Shown here: one piece after another, positions 1 through 9,933 of the stretch | Layout: the number at the start of each line of letters is the position of its first letter | Numbering within the stretch: position 1 is the first letter of the stretch | Origin: Synechocystis sp. PCC 6714 | GTDB taxonomy: Bacteria; Cyanobacteriota; Cyanobacteriia; Cyanobacteriales; Microcystaceae | Reading direction: 5' to 3' | Assembly: GCF_000478825.2 (NCBI RefSeq) | Contig: NZ_CP007542.1 | Coordinates: 1,488,001-1,552,000, forward strand | DNA length: 64,000 bases | Notes under the pieces: generated by a model | Databases searched by the model: none | What the model was told of the DNA's origin: nothing | Seen by the model: only the letters and a program-made list of their open reading frames with translations | Translations under genes and position numbers: made by a program

Positions 1-442
1 TGAACGTTCTCACGCTGGGGATGGAAACCTATAGTTGATTTAATTGAAAGTAAGACACCTACTAAAGCTAAAAGCGTCTTTGGTAAAGACTTTGGTCATC
101 TCAATCTTATTTGAATTGACTATAAATCCTCTAATTTTGTACGATTAAAAACTGCCCGGGGCCTGGGAACAGATGGAAGAATTGGGAGGAGAAATTCTCA
201 GACGCTGTGTAGCAATGGGAGAAGTTTATCCGGGGAACACGGTGTTGGTATGGATAAAAATTGCTTTACACCCAGCAAATTCAACTTATTTTATACTGAT
301 ACAAGAACAATAATAGCCAGAAAAATAGAATCGAAGATTAAGTGTATAGTAATACCGGGAAAGTATTTGTGACTTGTCTTTAAGAATGCCCAAGGGCTTT
401 GGCTAAATTGCAACAATACCTTTAGAGAAATTGGAAAAAACA
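1..442. other. Gene-poor left edge with a short ORF remnant
   Basis: No convincing gene lies here. An open frame on the plus strand at 173-313 (46 codons, ATG to TAA) has a protein-like start (MEELGGEILRRC) and stays open upstream to a stop at 146-148. It has no recognisable family and no clear ribosome binding site. It could be the tail of a decayed gene. The remainder is AT-rich and probably holds the 3' flank of the minus-strand DUF4359 gene. Confidence 0.4.
6..28 (+). repeat. Possible terminal CRISPR-like repeat end
   Basis: The first bases of the window end in GGGGATGGAAAC, the kind of 3' end seen in many CRISPR repeats. No second copy follows at one spacer distance. If real, this would be the last repeat of an array lying to the left of the window. 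One partial copy cannot prove an array, so this is a flag only. Confidence 0.15.
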
Positions 443-823
443 TCAAATTTCCATTGCTTGATAGGTATAAAACTGTTTCATTATGCCAATGGTTTGAAAC
501 TCGTAAGTGGGCAAGGGATCCGGCAAAGCTAGGGTGGTTTGGTAAATGCTAAATAGCAAGAAATTTTGTTGATTGGTAGTTTGGGCGATGACCTGCTTAA
601 TTTGCGGTTGTCCCACATCCACCAGGGTTTTGCAATAACTCTGGACAAAGCCACCAAAATCCGCCGGTGCTTGGGGGCAAATCTCCGTTTTTAGGTAAAT
701 GCTGAGGGTTTCCACCGCATAATGTTCATAGTCTGGTTTGCCAGGATTGCCGATCGCCATCAAAGCACCGCTGGCCAACATCATCACTCCCCCTATCGCC
801 CCAAACACCGATAACACTCTCAT
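443..823 (-). CDS. DUF4359 family small exported protein
   Basis: This 126-residue protein has an N-terminal hydrophobic segment (about residues 5-24, rich in Gly, Ala and Met) that looks like a signal peptide or membrane anchor. A motif NPGKPDYEHYA follows, typical of the DUF4359 family, which is common in cyanobacteria and has no assigned function. Two cysteines in the mature part (CPQAP and SYCKTL) could form a disulfide in the periplasm. The start codon overlaps the stop codon of the upstream pentapeptide gene as ATGA, so the two are probably one transcription unit with coupled translation. The family call is by pattern recognition. Confidence 0.7.
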   Translation of the reverse strand: MRVLSVFGAIGGVMMLASGALMAIGNPGKPDYEHYAVETLSIYLKTEICPQAPADFGGFVQSYCKTLVDVGQPQIKQVIAQTTNQQNFLLFSIYQTTLALPDPLPTYEFQTIGIMKQFYTYQAMEI

Positions 824-1785
824 CAGGGATGCACACTCCCATCGGGCATAATTGTTTTCGCCAAGTTTATGCTGCTAATATGACTATTCTGAAAATTGAC
901 ATTGCGTAGGTCCGCCCCCCGTAAAGAGGCATCAACTAAATTCGCCCCCCGGAGTATGGCCCCGGCTAATAAAGCTTTTTCCATCAAAGCATACTCAAAA
1001 TTAGCATTCTGGAAATTAGCTCCCTGGAAAATGGTGCCCCGCAGAGCGCAACCGGCACAGTTAATCTGCTCCTTATTGGGGAGAGCTTTAAGGTGAATTT
1101 CCGATAGATTAATCAAACTGAGGTTAACTTCCTTCATTAATGCCCTGCTTAAATTCGCCCCTTTCAAATTAGCTTGACTGAGGTCGGCTCCCTGGAGAAA
1201 AGCTTCCTCCACTGTGCCGTGACGTAATTGGGCTTGACTTAGATTCACCTTATACAAATTTGCATGGTCAAAGTTGGCCTTACGAAAATCCGCTCCACTT
1301 AGGTCCGCCCGACTAAAATTAGCCTCCGCCAGATCAACTCGAGTGAGATCGGCTCCACTTAAATCTGCCCGACTGAAATTAACCGCTTCTAGGGTTACTC
1401 CTTGGAAATCAGTTTCCACCAAGTTAGCCCCTTCTAGATTTGTCCGTATCAGCCGGGCTTGTTTGAGCTTGGCATAGGCTAAATTGGCTCCACTGAGGTC
1501 ACAATCGGTTAAGTCCGACCAACTAAGGTCTGAGTAACTTAAATCTATGCCAGTCAGGTCTGACCCAACGAATTTTACTCCCATCAAACGGCCATGGCTT
1601 AGGTTAGTACGCCGTAGCTGGGCCCGGGATAAATTGCTGCCGCTGAGGTTGCCATATTCCAGCAGGGCCCGGTTGAGGATAATACCTGCTAGATCGGACT
1701 GGATTAAATCGGCGTGATGTAGTTCAATGCGGCTAAAATCCCTAGTGCCTTGGCCATATTGCCAAAGAAGTTGCTCAGTTTCCAT
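823..1785 (-). CDS. Pentapeptide repeat protein
   Basis: Almost the whole 320-residue protein is built of A(D/N)LXX pentapeptides (for example ADLSGADL, ANLSRAL), from about residue 20 to 310. They are expected to fold into a right-handed quadrilateral beta helix. No signal peptide, membrane segment or extra catalytic domain is visible, so it is probably cytoplasmic or thylakoid-associated. Such proteins are numerous in cyanobacteria and mostly of unknown role; some in other bacteria mimic DNA and bind gyrase. A single cysteine pair (CAGC) sits near residue 245 in a break between two repeat blocks. The gene overlaps the following DUF4359 gene by an ATGA junction, which suggests a shared process. 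The coding repetition creates many spurious frames on the other strand. Confidence 0.85.
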   Translation of the reverse strand: METEQLLWQYGQGTRDFSRIELHHADLIQSDLAGIILNRALLEYGNLSGSNLSRAQLRRTNLSHGRLMGVKFVGSDLTGIDLSYSDLSWSDLTDCDLSGANLAYAKLKQARLIRTNLEGANLVETDFQGVTLEAVNFSRADLSGADLTRVDLAEANFSRADLSGADFRKANFDHANLYKVNLSQAQLRHGTVEEAFLQGADLSQANLKGANLSRALMKEVNLSLINLSEIHLKALPNKEQINCAGCALRGTIFQGANFQNANFEYALMEKALLAGAILRGANLVDASLRGADLRNVNFQNSHISSINLAKTIMPDGSVHP

Positions 1786-1916
1786 TGTGTCCTAACGGTG
1801 GTGGGAGGGGAAAGCAAAGCTGTGTATTCTGATGATTCAGACATAAACCAACTCTGGGGGCATTGTGCCCAAAAAAGCTGGCTTACCGACACACCCAACG
1901 GAAAAAAGCACTGGTT

Positions 1917-4188
<2,272 letters not shown>

Positions 4189-4256
4189 TTAAATCCCCGC
4201 CCATTTTACCGGAGATACCAGCTAATAACTAAACCTAACGTCCAATTTAGTACTGC

Positions 4257-4502
4257 TTAACGTTCTAGTAAAATTGGCTGATCGTGTAAAGCCATTAATT
4301 TTTCTCTGGGAACCGCCAACATGGCATAAGCCTGACCATCTCCATCTGCAAATTCGACTTCAAAAGCTTCCCCTTCGCCCAGAATCTCAATAATTGTCCC
4401 AACTTGTCCGTGACGCAATAGAATTGGCTGGTTGGTCATAAAAAGCTTGGAAGTGATATCTTCTTTTAACGCCACAAGATTATGTAGCTGCAGGTTGTCC
4501 AT
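4257..4502 (-). CDS. DUF4926 domain protein, possible partner of DUF6883
   Basis: This small protein of 81 residues matches the DUF4926 pattern: HNLVALKED, then a Gly-rich turn GQVGTIIEI, then EAFEVEFADGDGQAYAML. It looks like a compact all-beta SH3-like domain. I place the start at the internal ATG at 4500-4502 rather than the longer frame, because family members begin just before the LHDLVAL-like motif and the longer frame would overlap the upstream gene with a non-conserved hydrophobic tail. It follows the DUF6883 gene on the same strand by about 20 bp, so the two are co-transcribed. From memory, DUF4926 genes often sit beside DUF6883 genes. An antitoxin or immunity role is an inference. 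Confidence 0.7.
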   Translation of the reverse strand: MDNLQLHNLVALKEDITSKLFMTNQPILLRHGQVGTIIEILGEGEAFEVEFADGDGQAYAMLAVPREKLMALHDQPILLER

Positions 4503-4521
4503 AATTATAATTTCCTCAATA

Positions 4522-4869
4522 CTAATTGCGAATGGGATAAACACTGGTTAGTCGAGGATAGGTCTCTCCAGGACGAATTATCCAAGCACTAAGTATTTGT
4601 GCTGTTCCGACGGTCGTGGTCATGGGAAAAACTGCCACATAACGCTCTCCGTACTGATCAGAATTTGTCAACTCAAAGTTTTTGTAATGGGCAGCTACTT
4701 CTCTGAGCTTAGTAATAAGAAAATCTTGGTTATTTATTGTTATACCTAATTTAGCTCGAAAAAGTCTAGCTTTATGTTTGCCATTAGGATGGGTCAGGCT
4801 AAGGGAATATGTCTGTAGTTTATCAGTTATTTGCTTCACATCAGCTTGGTCTCCGTAGGGCAATTTCAT
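4522..4869 (-). CDS. DUF6883 domain protein, putative toxin-like partner
   Basis: The 115-residue protein resembles the DUF6883 family. The family signature is a region around HPNGKHKARLFRAKLGI (residues 27-43) with conserved basic residues and an Arg-Phe pair, and a C-terminal strand pair ending in PRLTSVYPI. DUF6883 also appears as a terminal module of larger secreted toxins, so a nuclease-like or toxin activity is possible but not shown here. The protein has no signal peptide or membrane segment. It is the first gene of a two-gene unit with the DUF4926 gene downstream. The strand and AT-rich upstream region suggest a promoter between it and the divergent gene starting at 4962. Confidence 0.65.
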   Translation of the reverse strand: MKLPYGDQADVKQITDKLQTYSLSLTHPNGKHKARLFRAKLGITINNQDFLITKLREVAAHYKNFELTNSDQYGERYVAVFPMTTTVGTAQILSAWIIRPGETYPRLTSVYPIRN

Positions 4870-4961
4870 AACTTAGATTAAGGATATTCCAGAACTTAAC
4901 TCAGGATAGAGGTTACGGCATCGATTAGTATGATCATAGGTTTTTCCTTAGAGGTTTTGCC

Positions 4962-7475
4962 ATGATCGATCGCCTTTCTCCTTTACTTACATTGCTCCAA
5001 CAACGCACAGAATTAGGCCAGCTTCCCCCGGACATACTAGAGGCGATCGCCAACCAATTAATTGGATTTTCCCTGGGTACAGGGGAAAGTTTACCCAAAA
5101 GTAGGGATCAAGGGAAAGGGACCGACCTTTATATTCTTGGGCAAGGACAGTTGCAGTCCGACACCAGAAAGATTTGTTTATTGCCGGGGGCGATCATTAA
5201 CTTAGAAGCTTTCATAATTGATAGTCCCTGGGAACAGGATTTTCTTGCCCTTACTGACTGTGAGTTGTGGTGTTTACCGGAGCAAAAAATGCGGCAATTA
5301 CTCCAGGATTACCCCCAAATAACCCAGGCTTTTTCCCAACAATTGGTGCAAGGATTGAAAGAAATTAATGCCCAACTATCCCTTGAACAGGAAAAACAAA
5401 AAATTGTCCGCCCCTACCTTGTGCCAGCTGCTAAGCGGGCCATCATGGGCAAAAGTCGCTACGCCCAAAAGCTACGGGAACAAATTAAAGCGGCGGCGAT
5501 GGATCAAAAACCAGTCTTGTTATTTGGTGAACCTGGTTTAGAGAAAGATAATACGGCAGCTTTGATTCATTTTGGCTCAGCGGAAGCCCAAAAGTCGGTG
5601 ATGGTGAAGATAAATTGCGCCTTCCTCTCCGCCAGTGGCCAAGAGTTATTTGGTAGTAGCCAAGGCAGACCAGGGCTTTTGGAAGCTTTAGACCAGGGCA
5701 CCCTATTGTTAAATAATATTCAGGAGTTAAATCCCCAGCTTTTACCGGCGATCGCCAATTTGATTTGCGAAGGGATATATCAACCAATTAGCTCCCCAGG
5801 GGAACCACTGCCCCCCTTCAAAACCAGTCGGGCTAAGGTGATTGCGGTGGCAGAAAATATTATTCCCAAACTGACACCTTTATTTGAAAACACGATTAAA
5901 ATTCCTCCCCTCAGGGTGAGAAAAGCGGATATTGAAGATTATTGTCACTATTATTTATCCTTAATTTGCCGCTCCAAAGGCATTGAAGTACCCGCTTTAG
6001 CTCCGGAAGCTTTACGAAGATTGCAAGCCTACGATTTTCCCAATAACATTCGGGAATTAAATAATCTGATCGAACGGGCAGTGACCCAACTCCAGGGAGA
6101 TAAGGTAATTACTGAAGAAATTATTTGGCCATCCCAAAGTAAGAAACAATTATTTCGCCTCAACTTACTCAATCGCTATCCCCAACTGCGGCAATTTTTA
6201 CGCAGTGCTTGGTGGCCCGATCGCCTCAATTATGGCTTTACCGTATTTGCTTTTCCTGTCATTGTGGCCATTCTTTTCCTCGGACCCCAAACTAGGGCTG
6301 AAAATTTTGCGTTGAACTTATTTTGGGCCTGGTGGTGGCCATTAGTGTTATTGGGCTTTATTTTTGTCGGTCGCCTTTGGTGCGCCGTTTGCCCTTTTAT
6401 GATCTATGGAGAAATAACCCAAAAAATCTCCCTTTGGCTCTGGCCTAGAAAGTTAAAAAAATGGCCTAGACAAGCGGCGGAAAATTGGGGCGGTTGGTTT
6501 TTATTTGCCCTCTTTGCTCTGATTTTACTCTGGGAAGAACTGTGGCATTTGGAAAATACTGCCTACCTTTCCGCTTGGTTACTGCTGCTAATTACCGGGG
6601 GCGCCATGGTTTGTTCGGTAATTTTTGAGCAAAGATTTTGGTGTCGCTATCTTTGTCCCATCGGTGGTATGAATGGCATGTTCGCCAAATTAGCCATCAC
6701 CGAATTAAGGGCCCAGCAAGGAACCTGTTCGGCAGAATGTACTACTTATCAGTGTTATAAAGGAGGCCCCGCCAAAGGGGAAGGTCAAGCCACGGAAGGT
6801 TGTCCCCTGGGTACTCATCCCGCCCAACTAACCGACAATCGGGATTGTTTACTGTGTATGACTTGCCTCAAAGCCTGCCCCCATCGTTCAGTGGAATTTA
6901 ATTTACGTCCTCCGGCGATCGCCATTGTCACCACCCACACTGTGCGCCCCTACGAAGTGGCATTATTGTTATTGCTACTCGATAGCGTTCTGCTAAGGAG
7001 ATTACCCCAGTTTATTGAAGTTTGGCATTTGCCGCCGATGGGAACATTTACTAACCATGGTCTACTTTCCCTCGCCTTGCTATTTTTACCAGCTTTATTG
7101 CCACTGATGGCCTACTTTTTGATTCCCACCCCTAAAGTTGGGCAAAAGATCCCTTTTATTAACCTAGCCTATGGTTTATTGCCCCTGACGTTAGCGGCCA
7201 ATTTGGCCCATTATCTCAACCTGGGTTTGGGGGAAGCAGGTCAGGTGTTAACCCTGGTGCCCAAAACTTTTCACTGGTCTTTACCCTTTGATTTACCAGT
7301 GTTAGTGGCAGACCCGGCGGCGATCGCCTTTTTGCAGGGCATGGTGCTTTTAGGGGGACTGTTATGGTCCATCTTTCTCAGTCAACAGTTGGGCAAACAA
7401 TCCTTTTTTAGTCTTCTGCCCCACCATGGCACTGCCCTGGGCCTAATGGTAATTTTTTGGAGTGTTATCGTTTAA
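4962..7475 (+). CDS. FesM-like membrane iron-sulfur protein with degenerate AAA+ domain
   Basis: This 837-residue protein has three parts. Residues about 20-120 resemble a cyclic-nucleotide-binding sensor. Residues about 160-390 are clearly derived from a sigma54-type AAA+ domain (KINCAFL, FPNNIRELNNLIERA). The rest is a polytopic membrane module of the NapH/NosR type with cysteine motifs WCAVCP (near 470), CRYLCP (near 560) and CLLCMTCLKACP (near 630), plus a CSAEC...CYKGG segment. The Walker A (GEPGLEKD) is degenerate, the Walker B acids are replaced (LLLNNI), and the GAFTGA loop is deleted, so ATP hydrolysis and sigma54 contact look lost. Cyanobacteria lack sigma54. The architecture resembles FesM of Synechococcus PCC 7002, reported as needed for cyclic electron flow around photosystem I. 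A thylakoid or plasma membrane redox role is inferred. Confidence 0.8.
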   Translation: MIDRLSPLLTLLQQRTELGQLPPDILEAIANQLIGFSLGTGESLPKSRDQGKGTDLYILGQGQLQSDTRKICLLPGAIINLEAFIIDSPWEQDFLALTDCELWCLPEQKMRQLLQDYPQITQAFSQQLVQGLKEINAQLSLEQEKQKIVRPYLVPAAKRAIMGKSRYAQKLREQIKAAAMDQKPVLLFGEPGLEKDNTAALIHFGSAEAQKSVMVKINCAFLSASGQELFGSSQGRPGLLEALDQGTLLLNNIQELNPQLLPAIANLICEGIYQPISSPGEPLPPFKTSRAKVIAVAENIIPKLTPLFENTIKIPPLRVRKADIEDYCHYYLSLICRSKGIEVPALAPEALRRLQAYDFPNNIRELNNLIERAVTQLQGDKVITEEIIWPSQSKKQLFRLNLLNRYPQLRQFLRSAWWPDRLNYGFTVFAFPVIVAILFLGPQTRAENFALNLFWAWWWPLVLLGFIFVGRLWCAVCPFMIYGEITQKISLWLWPRKLKKWPRQAAENWGGWFLFALFALILLWEELWHLENTAYLSAWLLLLITGGAMVCSVIFEQRFWCRYLCPIGGMNGMFAKLAITELRAQQGTCSAECTTYQCYKGGPAKGEGQATEGCPLGTHPAQLTDNRDCLLCMTCLKACPHRSVEFNLRPPAIAIVTTHTVRPYEVALLLLLLDSVLLRRLPQFIEVWHLPPMGTFTNHGLLSLALLFLPALLPLMAYFLIPTPKVGQKIPFINLAYGLLPLTLAANLAHYLNLGLGEAGQVLTLVPKTFHWSLPFDLPVLVADPAAIAFLQGMVLLGGLLWSIFLSQQLGKQSFFSLLPHHGTALGLMVIFWSVIV

Positions 7476-7579
7476 TTGAATTGTTAGGGCTAACTTTCCT
7501 CACTTGAGCTTTGAGCAACTAACCTGGGTTTCGGGTAACCTGGATCAAACTGAGTGTGTTGACCGGGAGTATTTTCCGA

Positions 7580-8932
7580 ATGAAGCTGGCGAAGGATGTA
7601 CAACTAAGACGTTACACTCCCCCTACCTGTACTTTAGAACTGTGGCAAACTCGACGGGTGTGGCAAAGGCCCCCCCAAACTTTGCCCGGGGACTATCGTT
7701 TTGTGCTCCACTTTGACGATCCCCGTTTACCGGAAGTGGAACAATTTACCCTGGCCGGCACCCCGGAGGAGTTGGAAGCCTTGGCCCTAGCCGTGGAAAC
7801 CTATCTCCAGCAACGCCTCAATCCTTTTTCTTCCCTCGATGCCAACAGCTACCAAGAACCGGTCTTCAATCCAGACGGGGAACCATCTTTTTGCCTCCGG
7901 CCCCAGGGATCATTGGGCCATGAACTGTTGGGCATGGGGGCTCCCATTACCTTTAACACCTCCCAGCTATATGACCTTATGCTGGCCCTGGAAAGTTTTC
8001 GCCTGCAGGATTTGGAGCCGAGCCGGATGCCTGGGCCCCTGCCCCAAGGAAATTCCCCTCAAAAGTTGCTGGGGTGGGGACTCATTGCCGCTGGCGGTGT
8101 GGCGGCGATCGCCGTGGGAGCTTCCTGGATGCGTCAACCCCAAGGGGAAGTAATAGTACAAGATAATTTCCAGCTACCGGTGCGAAGCCAATTTCAGTTC
8201 AACGAAGTTAGCTCCATGGTGCCCCCTCCACCCCGGGGTAATATCCCTTCCCCCCAATTGGCGGAAACCTTAACCCTACGGGACCCCCTCCCCTCCCCCA
8301 GTGCAGTGCTAGTGGGCACTCCGCCTCCCCGCAATGCCAATGTGCCCCTGGTGGTGCCCCCAGAAAGGGTACGCCCCCCGGATTTACAGGCTCCCCCAGC
8401 CCCCGGAGAAACGGCGATCTTCATTCCCGATCCCACCAACCTACAGCCCTTAACTCCCCCGCCGGAGCCACCTTCCCCCAATGCCTTAGCAATTTTGCCC
8501 CGCCCCGATGGTCAACCATTGCCCTACGGTGGTCAGGTTTTAGGGAATCCCCCTGATTTGCCCTCCCTGCCTCCGGCATCCAATCCCGTCAGTTTTCGGC
8601 CTCCCCGGCCCCGCCCAATACCTCCCCGTTCCACCAATTTGCTAGATACCATTCCCCAGGTGGGAGAGGTACGTCAGTTTTATCAACAGCGGTGGCAACC
8701 ATCGGAAGATCAAACCCAAACCCTGGAATATCGTTTGCAAATCAATGCTGACGGCATGGTGGAAAAAACTGTCCCCTTGGGGAGGGCTGCGAGTATTTAC
8801 ATGGCCCGCCTGCCCCAGCCTACTCCGGGGGAACCCTTGGTGTCTCCTTTGGCCGATGATAGGGTGGAGACTATTCGTTTGGTGCTAACCCCCCTAGGGG
8901 ATGTGAAAACTTTTCTGGAAGAACAGCGTTAA
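7580..8932 (+). CDS. DUF4335 domain protein with proline-rich region
   Basis: The N-terminal part (LRRYTPPTCTLEL, then FDDPRLPE and GTPEELEALALAV) matches the cyanobacterial DUF4335 family, of unknown function. A single membrane segment lies near residues 165-190 (GLIAAGGVAAIAVGASW). It is followed by about 170 residues very rich in Pro, probably disordered, and a folded C-terminal domain of about 100 residues ending in LGDVKTFLEEQ. I prefer the ATG at 7580 over an upstream GTG at 7556: it has a GGAG sequence about 10 bp upstream and family members begin just before the RRYTPP motif. It follows the FesM-like gene by about 100 bp on the same strand; co-transcription is possible but unproven. 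Confidence 0.75.
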   Translation: MKLAKDVQLRRYTPPTCTLELWQTRRVWQRPPQTLPGDYRFVLHFDDPRLPEVEQFTLAGTPEELEALALAVETYLQQRLNPFSSLDANSYQEPVFNPDGEPSFCLRPQGSLGHELLGMGAPITFNTSQLYDLMLALESFRLQDLEPSRMPGPLPQGNSPQKLLGWGLIAAGGVAAIAVGASWMRQPQGEVIVQDNFQLPVRSQFQFNEVSSMVPPPPRGNIPSPQLAETLTLRDPLPSPSAVLVGTPPPRNANVPLVVPPERVRPPDLQAPPAPGETAIFIPDPTNLQPLTPPPEPPSPNALAILPRPDGQPLPYGGQVLGNPPDLPSLPPASNPVSFRPPRPRPIPPRSTNLLDTIPQVGEVRQFYQQRWQPSEDQTQTLEYRLQINADGMVEKTVPLGRAASIYMARLPQPTPGEPLVSPLADDRVETIRLVLTPLGDVKTFLEEQR

Positions 8933-9026
8933 TTTTCCGGGGGATGAACTTAACTTCTCTGCATGGGCTCATCAATCTAGTATGGGATTTTTTGACTAAA
9001 GTCTCCTATTTGGTCGATGGATTACT

Positions 9027-9042
9027 GGCCTAAAATAAGGCC
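9027..9042 (+). other. Small GC hairpin before glycosyltransferase gene
   Basis: GGCCT and AGGCC form a perfect five-base stem around a six-base A-rich loop, about 30 bases before the likely start at 9073. No T run follows, so it is not a clear terminator; it may be a leader structure or chance. Confidence 0.25.
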
Positions 9043-9072
9043 GGAAGGTTATTGATTTTTCACCATTGCACC

Positions 9073-9933
9073 ATGGCCAGTCAGCCCCTAGTGAGCATTA
9101 TTGTCCCCGCCTACCGGGCTGAAGGTACCATTGCTTTTACTATTCGTAGTGTGTTGCAACAAACCTATGACCGTTGGCAGGTGGCCATCGGCGTAGATGA
9201 CCAGGTGGACTATCTGCAACTCCTAGCCCAGCAGGGCATTGATGACCCCAGACTGAAACAAGTTTTTACCGGCGGCATGGGCAGTGGGGAGGCGATCGCC
9301 AGAAATAAAGCAGTGAGCATCTGTGATGGAGACATTTTGGCCAACCTGGATGCAGATGATGCCTTTGCCCCCGATCGCCTGGAAAGATTGGTGCCCTTAG
9401 TGGAAGAATATGGAGTGGCGATCGACAATACCGGGGTTTATAACAGTGAACTAGTTTTGTACAAACAGCCCTTTCCCCAACGGCGGGAACTTAGTTTTGC
9501 CACAGCGGCGGATATTCTCAGCCCCCGCATTCCCTTTTTTCCTGTTTTTCAGCGGCGGTTTTTGGGCAATGGTTGGACAAAAGTGCCCTTTGCGGCGGAT
9601 GTACTTTTCAATTTGGAGTTGTTGAGTCGTACGGAAAAAGTAGCCATCCATCCCGAACCCCTCTACCGTTACTATAAGCGGGACAATTCCATCACCCAGT
9701 CCGCCAATGCCTTTGAGACGGCGGAAAAGGCCTACTTGGCTATTTTGTCCCTATTGGACCAGGGAGCCTTGACTTTAACTCCCTCCATCCGCCAGGCGGC
9801 CCGCCAAGAATTTAGCGAAAATTTGGCATTGAATAAAGTTTTTCGTCGTTATATGGAAGAAGGCCGTTGCCAAAATTTAGAACAGTTTTTAGACATGACA
9901 AATAATGGTCGACAAATTATAGGGGAAGATTAA
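9073..9933 (+). CDS. Family 2 glycosyltransferase
   Basis: The protein (286 residues from the ATG at 9073) begins with the GT-A signature VSIIVPAYRAEGTI and continues with SVLQQTYDRWQ and a DxD-type metal site in NLDADDA (about residue 100). These mark an inverting family 2 transferase that uses a nucleotide sugar. No membrane segment is visible, so it is soluble or peripheral, and the acceptor cannot be told. A TTG seven codons upstream has a better-placed GGAAGG sequence, so the start is uncertain. The stop codon overlaps that of the convergent tamB gene by four bases. No polysaccharide gene cluster surrounds it. Confidence 0.85.
   Translation: MASQPLVSIIVPAYRAEGTIAFTIRSVLQQTYDRWQVAIGVDDQVDYLQLLAQQGIDDPRLKQVFTGGMGSGEAIARNKAVSICDGDILANLDADDAFAPDRLERLVPLVEEYGVAIDNTGVYNSELVLYKQPFPQRRELSFATAADILSPRIPFFPVFQRRFLGNGWTKVPFAADVLFNLELLSRTEKVAIHPEPLYRYYKRDNSITQSANAFETAEKAYLAILSLLDQGALTLTPSIRQAARQEFSENLALNKVFRRYMEEGRCQNLEQFLDMTNNGRQIIGED

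Noticed and set aside
896-1477. Basic plus-strand frames inside the pentapeptide gene
   Set aside because: They are antisense shadows of the repetitive coding sequence and have repetitive Ala/Ser/Arg composition without family features.
4962-6160. Classical sigma54-dependent activator
   Set aside because: Cyanobacteria lack sigma54 and the Walker and GAFTGA motifs are lost, so the domain cannot act that way.
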